The notes under the pieces are model-generated. The model was given only the letters and a program-made list of their open reading frames with translations, did not search any database and was not told the origin of the DNA. From Laetiporus sulphureus 93-53 (taxonomy: Eukaryota > Basidiomycota > Agaricomycetes > Polyporales > Laetiporaceae): a DNA stretch of 64,000 nucleotides. Numbering within the stretch: the stretch's first letter is position 1; the number at the start of each line of letters is the position of its first letter. The translations under genes and the position numbers were made by a program. Shown here in pieces: positions 47,046 to 56,385 of this stretch. Where the stretch lies: assembly GCF_001632365.1 (NCBI RefSeq), contig NW_024468510.1, positions 1,492,074 through 1,556,073 on the forward strand, written 5' to 3'.

Positions 47046-47678
47046 TTATAAAATTGCACCGAAAAATACCTTTAGCTCTGCGCTTGAGTACAGGAGAACC
47101 ATATGATCGAGGTTGTGATGAATATCGACGGTACGTGTGTTGCAATGCTTGTGCTGCCTGGGCAAAGACACGTGTACCGAAAAAGACACATCGACGAAGT
47201 CTCCGTCATGGAAAACCGACGGGAGACACCGTACTATCTTCTCAGTGGCAGGAACTTGACGCCCAAGCATGAGCTTGTCAGCAACGACCCATGAGTTTGC
47301 GATTTTGCGAGCTTTGCTGTCCGGAGCATCTGCAGGAGATAGAACAGACCTAAGCTCACAGTTTGCGGTCACCTGGTGAAGGAGCGTGAGCAGGTATGGA
47401 GTGTGAAGGTTGTAAACGATACCAGCCCGTTTGAACACCCTCCTATTGAGAAATATCTCGTTCGGAGAGCGAGGTCGATGAACGGGGACTTCCGCACCTA
47501 ACGATGCGCAAATGAACTCATCCACGGCCGACAGGGCATTGACCTGTGCCTGGAACGGGGATTCGAAACCACCAGAATGTAAAGTGACGTATTGGATAGC
47601 GCGCACAGCATCGTGAACGCGACTGTCAAGGATGATGAAACGTCGAGTTTGGCTCCGGTACAGCTGGTACATACCCAT
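47046..47678 (-). CDS. Hypothetical protein, possibly the 3' part of a longer gene
   Basis: A 210-codon open frame from ATG 47678 (MGMYQLYRSQTRRFIILDSR). It contains SGGFESPFQAQVNALSAVDE, FKRAGIVYNLHTPYLLTLLH and WVVADKLMLGRQVPATEKIV ... FHDGDFVDVSFSVHVSLP. Composition is protein-like and not repetitive. I recognise no family. An exon-like frame just upstream (47941-47744: PGNYDDVCDWVSLMPCDNQV) may belong to the same gene; if so the true start lies further right. No signal peptide or membrane helix is evident. Confidence 0.5.
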   Translation of the reverse strand: MGMYQLYRSQTRRFIILDSRVHDAVRAIQYVTLHSGGFESPFQAQVNALSAVDEFICASLGAEVPVHRPRSPNEIFLNRRVFKRAGIVYNLHTPYLLTLLHQVTANCELRSVLSPADAPDSKARKIANSWVVADKLMLGRQVPATEKIVRCLPSVFHDGDFVDVSFSVHVSLPRQHKHCNTRTVDIHHNLDHMVLLYSSAELKVFFGAIL

Positions 47679-47743
47679 TCCAGTTACCCAGTGGCATGAC
47701 GCGGACAGTTTTGATGAATCCTTGCATACGAATGGAAATTATT

Positions 47744-48709
47744 TCAACCTCGTCCGATGCGCCTGAGGTAGATCGCGTGAGACTGAACCACCCGAAACCC
47801 GTCATGGACTTGATTGTCGCAGGGCATCAGAGAAACCCAATCACAGACGTCATCATAATTTCCGGGCATTCTACGAGACGGCGGCAGAGTGTCGAATGTG
47901 TTCGTGTCTTGCGTCAGGCGCCCGATCCCCTGAGGCCACAAGTCTCGAACTAGGACGCCCGCAGAGACTGATTACAATTGTGAGTGGCACGGAGGGAGTT
48001 TACCGGCACGACAGATACCCATGAGCGGAGCGGGAGATGGCGATAATAAGGGAGGACATGACCTTGGAGCTTACAAGTGCGGTATAAATGCTACACAGAG
48101 AGATCGGCACACTTGTCCAGCCCAGGGCCATGTGTGTGTGATGCGGGTGGAATCAGCCTTAGGACGGGAAGCTCCTATTGAGGTGGGGCAAATGGGCGGA
48201 TCAGATGACGGATACGGACGTAATGAGTTGGTCGATCGGCTCACGCAATATCTAATCGAACGCGGTCCTGTGGTGCTCACGCTTCGAGAAGATGCTCGCT
48301 TCCCGCTCACGAGTACGAGCCTCAAGATCTAAACCTGATGACGAGAGAGTTTCCAGCTCGCACGATCGGTCAATTTCTCTGCCGTCGTGGTACCGGACGC
48401 TGTTGCAAAGAAACGGCTAGTGAAGTGGAAACCGCATGCATAGACGACATCTGCGAGCGTGTACCGAGCGATATCCACTTCTGTAGGAATATCCTTTGAC
48501 TGAATTTGTCTAGCATAGGCTGGCCAGGTACAGAGGGCGGCTGGACTTCGAGCGGGAACACGGGCGGGGGCGGATGAACCACAATCCGGCGGGAAAGCTG
48601 CTCTGTTGACAGATCTCCGAGTCGGAATGCGATCGAGCCTTGCCTCGCGGGCGAAAGAGAACGCGCATGCAATCAAACGTCGTCTGCATTGAAGGTCGCT
48701 GACTGACAT
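47744..48709 (-). other. Possible upstream exons of the hypothetical gene
   Basis: Minus-strand frames here look partly protein-coding: PGNYDDVCDWVSLMPCDNQV (47744-47941), and KDIPTEVDIARYTLADVVYA within 48329-48709, with Pro-rich sequence in a neighbouring frame (about 48560-48610). They could be 5' exons of the 47046-47678 gene or separate decayed genes. I could not derive a continuous splice model. Confidence 0.25.
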
Positions 48710-49054
48710 TATGCCAATAACCAGCGAAGCAGCGTGGAAAAAGGCAAAGTAGTCGCCAAGAGAAATTCAGACCGAGCAGTGCGGTAGCGCGATCAGTTAC
48801 GTAACTGCTCGATCACTTACCGGAAATAGGTTCTTAACGCTGACTAAGGATGGCTACGGCCCTCGTAGTATTCTCATTTCATCGAATGGAAGGGAAGGAG
48901 GTCAGATTTGGTTGAAAGAGTAGGAAAGCCTGCATCTACGGAGACAAGCGCAGCTGTCTGTTGTTGTCAAAACTGGAATCCCGCCGTGCAACGCGTGCAT
49001 TCTCCCGAGAACCGAGAATTCAAGCGTATGATAAAAATGAAGGGACGAGGACGA

Positions 49055-49091
49055 ATCATTACCTTGCGACTGCAAGGTTTCTCCCAGGTCA
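49055..49091 (+). repeat. Direct repeat, left copy (pairs with about 50479-50515)
   Basis: The segment ATTACCTTGCGACTGCAAGG plus TTTCTCCC recurs 1.4 kb downstream with one or two changes, in the same orientation. Each copy contains the small inverted repeat CCTTGC...GCAAGG. Confidence 0.6.
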
Positions 49092-49240
49092 GAATGTAAG
49101 GCGATTTTTTACACAGGATTTTGTACTTGTTTGGCTCTGTTTAATAATGTTTCTCTCCATCGGCCTTAACGCCACCTCCCCCTCCCCCACACTCGATCCT
49201 AACACCACCACACCCCCTCCTCCCAAACGCACTCGTTATA

Positions 49241-49340
49241 NNNNNNNNNNNNNNNNNNNNNNNNNNNNNNNNNNNNNNNNNNNNNNNNNNNNNNNNNNNN
49301 NNNNNNNNNNNNNNNNNNNNNNNNNNNNNNNNNNNNNNNN
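49241..49340. other. Assembly gap (100 N)
   Basis: A run of exactly 100 N, flanked by CA- and C-rich low-complexity sequence (CACCACCACACCCC on the left, CACACACCCCC on the right). The true length is unknown, and the low-complexity flanks probably caused the break. Confidence 0.99.
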
Positions 49341-49529
49341 CACACACCCCCGTGAGCATTGTCATTTCACGCCGAGCTATCGTCAAATGTTCATGAGCTA
49401 TGTGATGTAAGATAATATACTTTCATCTATGCATCTGTTGTATTTCTGTCCCCCCGAACTTCTGTCCACCACTCCATCGTTTCTCGGTCCAATTTAGCCA
49501 GTCTCTCATCTTCCATCAGCAATTGCTCA

Positions 49530-49980
49530 TTGTGGACCGTGCGGTAAATGGAATTCCAAACTCGGTGATAAGAACAAGGGATTTGAAAACCATTCTGCAT
49601 CTGCCTGCGTCGCCCCTCCTTCCCTCAACGAACTTAAATCACTATATATGAAGGCTCGCGAGACACTTCGTACAATAGAGAGGCGCTCGAAGGAGGACAA
49701 GAAATGTTGGACGGTTAATGGCCACATGCTCGACGTCGAAGACCGCATCAAAATCCGACACAAAATCTTCGAGGTGCGTGCATTATTATAGCTGATGACT
49801 GGTTGGCTAACATGCGGAACGTTTTCACAGCGCGTCGATCGGACTGATGAACGGCAGTACAACGAACGTGAGTTGAGGACTTCTGTGTCCCTTTGTTTCA
49901 CTATAATGTCATCTATAATGTCATCTTGCTTCATTACTTGCAGGCTTCAACATCGACAATTGGCTGTGTTATAGCTGATG
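49530..49980 (+). other. Possible gene fragment, unknown product
   Basis: Plus-strand exon-like frames with plausible introns: HCGPCGKWNSKLGDKNKGFE ... SLYMKARETLRTIERRSKED, then WTVNGHMLDVEDRIKIRHKI, FE| GTGCGT intron |RVDRTDERQYNE| GTGAGT intron. The encoded stretch is highly charged and helical. There is no ATG in the expected place and no family match. It may be the remnant of a mobile element or a lineage-specific gene interrupted by the gap. Confidence 0.3.
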
Positions 49981-50478
49981 CTCTCGCGGCCAGAGACAAG
50001 CTTTCTAGACTCGGTATTTGGCGCCCCCGTCTCCTGCCGGCATATGACAAGCATGATCATCTTGTCCAGCCCGATAAGTACGAAGACGCGTTAAAAGGGG
50101 CACTCGTCAAAGCGATCGTAATTATATCGCGATGGAAAATCGACAGCTCGCTCTCGTTCAGCATGGACATCGTCGAGTTAAATATCATCGACCAGCCGGT
50201 CAGCCTCCTGGCTTCACCTCTTAAGCACCGTGCTCAAGACAGTCCGGCCCACAGTCCAACTAAGAAATGCCTTATTCGCAAATGGTACGTGACGTCCGAC
50301 CACGCCGAACCTAGCTAATATTCATGAATGCACCAGAACACCCCCTACGCATAGTCAGGTCTCTACGACCTCGCTCTTTACGACGTGTGACTTCCACGCT
50401 ATGATACGCTTTAACACCGATTTGTACTACTTGCACTGAATCACTCTACTGCGATGATACGACAGTATGATTCATGTA

Positions 50479-50515
50479 CAATTACCTTGCAACTGCAAGG
50501 TTTCTCCCGGGGCAC
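50479..50515 (+). repeat. Direct repeat, right copy (pairs with about 49055-49091)
   Basis: Second copy of the ~35 bp repeat described at 49055. Similarity fades quickly on both sides. Confidence 0.6.
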
Positions 50516-50621
50516 AATTGTGACGTGATTTCGGCGCAGGCAACTTTGGCCTTGTTGTCTCCTTCGACGTCATTCTATCGCTTACCGTTTTCGTTTAGAC
50601 GCTGTGCCCGTACCACTTTGT

Positions 50622-50669
50622 TTATTATGCCATCGATGTCTCCGCTGCGAGACATCGATGGCATAATAA
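50622..50669. repeat. Perfect inverted repeat (20-bp arms, 8-nt loop)
   Basis: The left arm 50622-50641 and right arm 50650-50669 are exact reverse complements. The arm core is GCCATCGATG; the loop is CCGCTGCG. The RNA from either strand would form a strong hairpin. Confidence 0.95.
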
Positions 50670-51315
50670 CGCGGATGTTGTCCTCCGTGCGTTATGTGTA
50701 GTCGCAGATATCTTCTACTTACTATACTTGTCGTAGATTGTTATTTTCTGCCCACCTGATGGTGTGGAAGAATTATATTATATACTATGTACCGCATACA
50801 CTCCTGCCTTACACGTCCTTTGTCTCGTTATTCAGCGTCATCCACCACGCCGTCGTCTCTTGATCCTTCGTCACTAGTCGGTCTCGTTATTGATTTTTTT
50901 TCTCGCCCTTAGTGTACTCCAATGTATGCTCCACCTCGCATTTTTCCGTGTCCTAAAAGAAATTCATTCTTTCTACACTACATCACCTATTCCGCATACT
51001 TATGACGAGCATCTCTTCCGCTCCATCCAACCGAAAATTCTTATCCACATTGATCGCTACCACCCGTCGCCTACAGTCGCAAGGTCTGCTGCCGGCGACT
51101 GCCGGCGCTTCTCGAGTTCCGACGAGTGACCAGTTTTCGAAGATCCGGCAAACAACTCTAAAAGCGTCTCAGCCTGAGTCAAATAAGTCAGCAACAAGGT
51201 TTATAGATTCAATGTCCCAAGATCGTACACCGCGATTATCGTACATCCGTCGAATCTACTTACATACCCGTATCCTTATGACTGCAAAAGTACATCGAGG
51301 TATCAATGGTTAACA

Positions 51316-53392
51316 TCAGAAGTAATGGGCCCGATCCAGGCCGGACGCCATCCGGTCGGCCCCAGGCTCTTCATCTCTTACTTCTCTGTGCGCTACCGCC
51401 TCCCTCTGAGGCAATCCGCCAGGCATGGGCAGCCGGGAACTGCCCTCGATCCAGTCCGAACTCCTATCGAGGGTAACAGGGACACGGCGGGCAGCCGCTG
51501 ACCTCATGCGCCAACCTGCCACGGCGGCGGCGGAACGAGGGGGCGAAAATGTGGGCAAATGGGTGGAGACACTGGCAGATACACTAACAGAGGGCGTTGC
51601 CCCGTCAGGCTTCTTATCCAGCTGGCTACGGAGGGACTTGATCTGTCGCTTCAGCACGCTGGCAAATGAGGGCTTCTCTCCATCCTCATATCCAGCGAGC
51701 AAGACAAGAGCGGAAACGCTAGCGGGACGGATCGATGAGGAACACGCATAGCTGATGCCAAAAGATACTGACAAGGCTTCCTTCAGATATGCAAAGCTGA
51801 ACTTGTTCGTTTCGACAGCGATCTCATGGACTAGACTGTCAGGGAATTCGATGCTCTCGTTGCTCTTGAGCTTATTCTGCCAGTATTTCGCGTATAGGGC
51901 ACGCTCCTCTTCGTCTGGATCGTCAAAGGAGCTAGCCACGACGAAGAAACGCGTGATCAGCATTCCGAACAAACGATGGCACAAGTCGACATACTACTTG
52001 CGGTCGAAACGGCTCGGCCTTCCACTCAAGGCTGGATCCAGTTTGTCGAAATGGTTGGTCGAACCAATGACGAGTAGTCCGTCGTTGCCTTCTAGACCAT
52101 CAAGCTGGTTGAGGAAAAACGAGCGGTTGCTATCGTTGATGAGGGAATCCAAATCTTCCAACACAAGGACGCAAGGCGCCATGCTCCTGGCCATCTCGAA
52201 GACCACAGCCATCGACCCTTCCTCGCCTAGGTAGCTCTTGAAGGACTTGACATAGAGCGGCGCATATCCTTTGGCGTCACATTCCTTCATGACCGCCTTC
52301 ATACTGATGGTCTTGCCATTCCCTGTAAAGGAGAATAATGTGAGCTTATTTCGCCGGCCATGCATCGGCAACATACCTGGAGGGCCGTACATGATGAGAC
52401 CGCGCTGCAGAGACAGAACAAAGTGAGCAGCGTAGTTAAACAAGAAGTAATTGCAATGACCTTCCAAGGGATGGCTAGCGATTTGTACAGGCTCTCGGAG
52501 GAGAAGAACCCGTTAATATCCTTCTTCAAAGCATCTTTGAACTCTTGCTTCAGGATCACATCATCCCAATTGGCCTTCTGAACCTCAATCCAAAGCTCAT
52601 GGCTCTTCTTCCAAAATCCGCTGTTGAATATGAGAATTTCTTCGTGCAGCAGGTTCTTCCAGGCGCCGGCTGCCATCAGAAGCGCGCGAGATGGCGCTTC
52701 TGGGCCTTCGTGCAGGAGGTAATGCTGCGTCCGGACACTCAAGCCTTGGACGTACTGAGAAGCTTGAGTCAGTATCCGCACCCGCGCCGCATTCAGAACC
52801 ATATGCGTACTCTGATGACATACAATATGAAGTCGTATTTCTGCAGACAACGCAATGTGAGGTCGTATTCTCGCAAGCATACTCAACAGTCACGTACGTC
52901 CCAAGCGACCTTAAACGCGCCATACTGGAGTTGTCCAGCCAGAGTCCCCGCTTGGCCACCCAAGCGGCGAGCGGAGGGCAGGAATCCAAGGGATTCAATT
53001 ATCTCTGATGGTGCCAGAGGTTGGATCAGAGCTCCAGGGAAACCTAGGAGGTTAACAGAAGGATCCGCGAACAGCACGAGGGAATGGTTGCGATACTGCT
53101 TCCGCAGAGCTCGAGCACTTCAACACCATGTTGAGCCAACGATACACGAGCGATGGCCGTTGATGGAGAGCTTACGTATAGACCGAGGGCTCCGAAAACG
53201 CGCTGGAGGCTAGGGTTGCCAGTAATGAGTCTGAGTACATTGGCGCTACAAGGCGAGCGCACCTTTATCCACCCATGAGTCGTAGAACGGGTCAGTGCTG
53301 CGGGAACGATCAGCGTCCACGTCTTCCTCGAAAGTGACCTTGACAAAGGCATCCTCGAGCGGACCGACGATCATTCTGGGGTCGATGGACAT
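51316..53392 (-). CDS. BCS1-like AAA+ ATPase
   Basis: Multi-exon gene from ATG 53392 (MSIDPRMIVGPLEDAFVKVT) to stop 51316. The N-terminal part is poorly conserved. It then has ILIFNSGFWKKSHELWIEVQ and DDVILKQEFKDALKKDINGF, leading into the AAA module. Walker A is GLIMYGPPGNGKTISMKA, interrupted by an intron exactly between GPPG and NGKT. Walker B is CVLVLEDLDSLI, with the ED order seen in BCS1-type proteins. Sensor 1 is VIGSTNH and the Arg-finger region RPSRFDRK. A helical lid (EERALYAKYWQNKLKSNESI, NKFSFAYLKEAL) and a low-complexity C-terminal tail follow. Many fungi have several such ATPases of unknown client. The divergent partner is TOM20, 244 bp away, but a mitochondrial role is only suggested. 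Confidence 0.8.
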
Positions 53393-53636
53393 GGTTGTTC
53401 TCGCAGACTGGGAAGCACGGACTGCTGCTGGATCACACGTGGTGCGTATATATGCGCCAGGCTGCGCAGAGTGGCGGACCCGGATGGGATTGACCGCGTG
53501 CGCCTATCCGACGCAGCTGCTGCCCGCGCGTGTACATGAGCGCCTACACGCTGCGGTGTGCGGGTTCGGGATCTCCCGATCGGGATAGTCAGCGCTCGGG
53601 GGTGCGCTGAAACTTTCCATCCGTCCGACGTTCGTC

Positions 53637-54398
53637 ATGGCCTCGAGGACGTCCACACTCTACACCATCGCTGGTGTCACCGCCCTCGGCGGCCTCGTCG
53701 CCTATGCCGTATGGTTCGACCACAAGCGGAGGAACGACCTGGAGTTCCGCAAACAGCTGAGTGAGTGTTCTAGCTGTTCTCGCAACACATTGTATTTACT
53801 CCCATACAATCTCGCTTAGAGAAGGACAAGAAGCGAGCAGAGAAACGAGCAGCAGCAGCACAAAAGAAGTCCGACAATGGCACGGGTGATGCTGATCTAC
53901 AGGCGGCTGTCCTTGAGATCAAAAAGGAGATATCTTCGTTGCCTCAAGAGCTACACCAGCAGTACTTCACTCAACAGATTGCCATAGGCGAACAAATGGC
54001 GGCACAGGGTAATATTCTCCATGGTCTCACATACCCATTCTGTCTAACATCGGATATTAGGCCCCATGTTCCGTATGCAGGCAGCGCTAGCCCTTTTCAA
54101 AGCACTCTGCGTCTTCCCTCGACCTCAAGAACTGATTCCTGGTTTGCAAGAGGTTCTGCCTAAGGAAGTATTTGAGGTGCGTGCGCTACGTTTGAGTCCT
54201 CACAGTTTGCTAATTCTGTTGCAGATTGTTCTGGAGCTACTGAGTGTGGAAGTGAGTATCCCTAACTCGTCCGCTCTGGAGGAAATAGATGTCGGGGAAA
54301 TCGCAGCAGAGGACGAGTCCAGCCCAACGAGGTCTGAGCCGCCCTCAGAGACGTCGCAGGAGTGGGACAAGGTGACAGACCCAGGCAGCCAGCCATAG
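53637..54398 (+). CDS. TOM20: Mitochondrial import receptor subunit Tom20
   Basis: Four exons, beginning 53637-53760 and then from 53820. The N-terminal membrane anchor is TLYTIAGVTALGGLVAYAVW, followed by a charged coiled segment (KKDKKRAEKRAAAAQKK). The receptor domain follows: LPQELHQQYFTQQIAIGEQM, then AALALFKALCVFPRPQELI and VLPKEVFEIVLELLSVEV. A short acidic Ser-rich tail (EDESSPTRSEPPSETSQEWD) ends the protein. The layout and size (~190 residues) match fungal Tom20, the outer-membrane receptor for presequence-bearing preproteins. Confidence 0.93.
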
Positions 54399-54563
54399 GC
54401 TATGTGGAGAGAAACGGGCGCATAACTGCTCGGTTCATAGTTGCATATTGCCGCGTCGGCTCCCCTCATCTACCTCCCGGCTCGTCTTGTTCTACTCCGC
54501 GTGTCCGTTAATGCAGTCGTGATCTCATTACCTTTTTTGCATGTCGTACTTGTGTAGTTGTCA

Positions 54564-55998
54564 ATGCGCATTGAAGGTGAGCCTATTGATCACAGGATCT
54601 CGAAAAGCGCTAAGGACGATTACTTTGTAATAACATTAGGTTACTTTAAGGCGTTCCCGCCTGCTGGCATGGGTGTTTCAATCAAGACTGCTCCTGGCGG
54701 TGAGAACAAACTGCGTAATATTCTCGTGGCAGCGAAGGACTTTGAAGCAGGAGACCTCATCTACAAGGTTTCGTTACCAGGTCGCTTGATATGTACACGT
54801 CGCTGATGCCAAGTCTCGCAGGAGCGACCCCTTGTTGCGGTGCTTGACCTGGATCTTGAAGGCCAAGGACGCTACTGCTCGCACTGTCTCCGCCGCATCG
54901 AGGATGATTCGGCTATTCGTCCCGAAAATGACCGCCTTAACTCCGTATATTGCTCTGAGGACTGTAGAGCGCGAGCACAGGCAGAATCACAGAATCTGCT
55001 CTTTGGTTTGAAACCTGTCCTTCCGGAGGAAGTCGATAGCGGTCTTTCAGAATTAATCCGAGAGCCTCGTGACGAGGCGCAGAAGAAATTCGTCGAGCAC
55101 CTCAAGTCCGAAGGTCGCACTGTCCCACTGCTTGTCGCGCGCTTCGTCTCCAAGCAGGTGGCGATTGAGACAGCGAAGCAATTCGCGAAAGGCAAAAACC
55201 CGCTTATCGAGCAGATGACTGCTGAAGCCATGTCGGACAAGGACTATTCCCTCTATGATCACATGGAACGATTGCGTTTCATCGACGGCGAGGTATCAGA
55301 AGAAGAAACCAAACTGCTCTCTGCCGTTCTTGGAAGCGCCCTCCCTGGCCTTGAAAACCTGCTGACGTCGGAAAGGTATGCTACATATAAGGGTAAGATG
55401 AGGTACAACACGATTGGCATCTCGTATGATGATGGTCGCGACGACAAAGTCAGTTGACTTACACGACCTCATTGACATAGCCTGACCTTTGAATAGCCCG
55501 CATCGACCTTCCGTCCTGAGGATCAAGAGAGGACGCGCACTCCATCTGGTACATCCCGGCAGATAGGCAGCGGACTCTTCCTCGTGTCCTCCTATGTAAG
55601 TGTGTTCGACCCGGTGAATTCAGTCCGCCACTGAGAACTCTTTCACGCTCACTTTGTAGATGACGCACTCATGCGATTCCAACGCCCGACCTTCGTTCGA
55701 GTCCGGCAACTCGGAGCTGTCCCTAATCGCGGCACGGCCGATCAAGAAGGGCGAGGAGATTACGATGACCTACGTCGACGTCTCCCAGCATCCCGACGAG
55801 ACGTCGGAAGAGGCTAGACGGCGCCGTCGGTTCGAGCTTGCTCGTGGCTGGCGATTCAAGTGCGAATGCGAGCGCTGCCAGGCGGAGGCGACTGGGGGCA
55901 GTGACAATGAGGTGGATGTTGAGAAGGACGAGTCCAAAGTGGAGGATTTTGTTGCCCGCGTGTTGGGAGGAGCCCACGCGGAAGACGGCCATGCGTAA
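54564..55998 (+). CDS. SET-domain protein with MYND-like zinc finger (SMYD/Set5-like lysine methyltransferase)
   Basis: Exons join in phase at LIYK|ERPLVAV (intron near 54769-54821), DDK|PASTF (near 55448-55497) and SSY|MTHSC (near 55596-55659). The N-terminal SET half is followed by a MYND-type Cys cluster (RYCSHCLRRI ... SVYCSEDCRARAQ). Then comes a long helical insert, and the SET core motif THSCDSNARPSF with GEEITMTYVDVSQ (cofactor/catalytic Tyr region). The post-SET Cys cluster is RFKCECERCQ. An acidic tail ends it. These are SMYD/Set5 features; such enzymes methylate histone or non-histone lysines. I chose ATG 54564. The substrate cannot be deduced. Confidence 0.87.
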
Positions 55999-56385
55999 TT
56001 AGGTGTAGAGTCGACCTTCCCATAGTTGTTGATTACCTCCTTCACGGTAAGCAAAAGTTCATAAGCCAGTGTTCATTAATACTAGATTTTTCCCTCACTC
56101 TCCATCTCGGATTCACTTCCCTCCATCGGACGTCGGCAGTTAAAAAAAACTCAATCATTAGCGATACAATATGTACATCACAGCATTGCATAGCACGATC
56201 ACAGCTAACTAGGTGTGTGTATGGATATATGCGCTAATTGCGTACAACATGTTTCGACGTATGTACGTTAATTAGGAAAAGACTACAATATAAATGTCAA
56301 CGTCCAAGGTACCTTCGCGTATTCGTCAAGCTAAACTTCTCCACATCCCTAGGACAAAGAGGAGTCAGTATCGAACCTGCAGAAC
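55999..56385. other. Convergent intergenic region
   Basis: 387 bp of 3' flank shared by the SET gene and the large orphan gene. AT-rich; nothing further is seen. Confidence 0.4.

Larger units (their letters stand above)
48710..51315. other. Repeat-bearing intergenic region with assembly gap
   Basis: This 2.6 kb region contains the 100-N gap, a direct pair of ~35 bp repeats, a perfect hairpin and one possible gene fragment (each listed separately). Otherwise no conserved ORF is seen. Confidence 0.5.

Noticed and set aside
48021..48332. 103-codon plus-strand frame
   Set aside because: No recognisable domain, and minus-strand frames over the same bases look equally open; not supported as a gene.
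51425..51751. 108-codon plus-strand frame opposite the AAA ATPase C-terminus
   Set aside because: It is antisense to the low-complexity tail of the ATPase and has no independent support.
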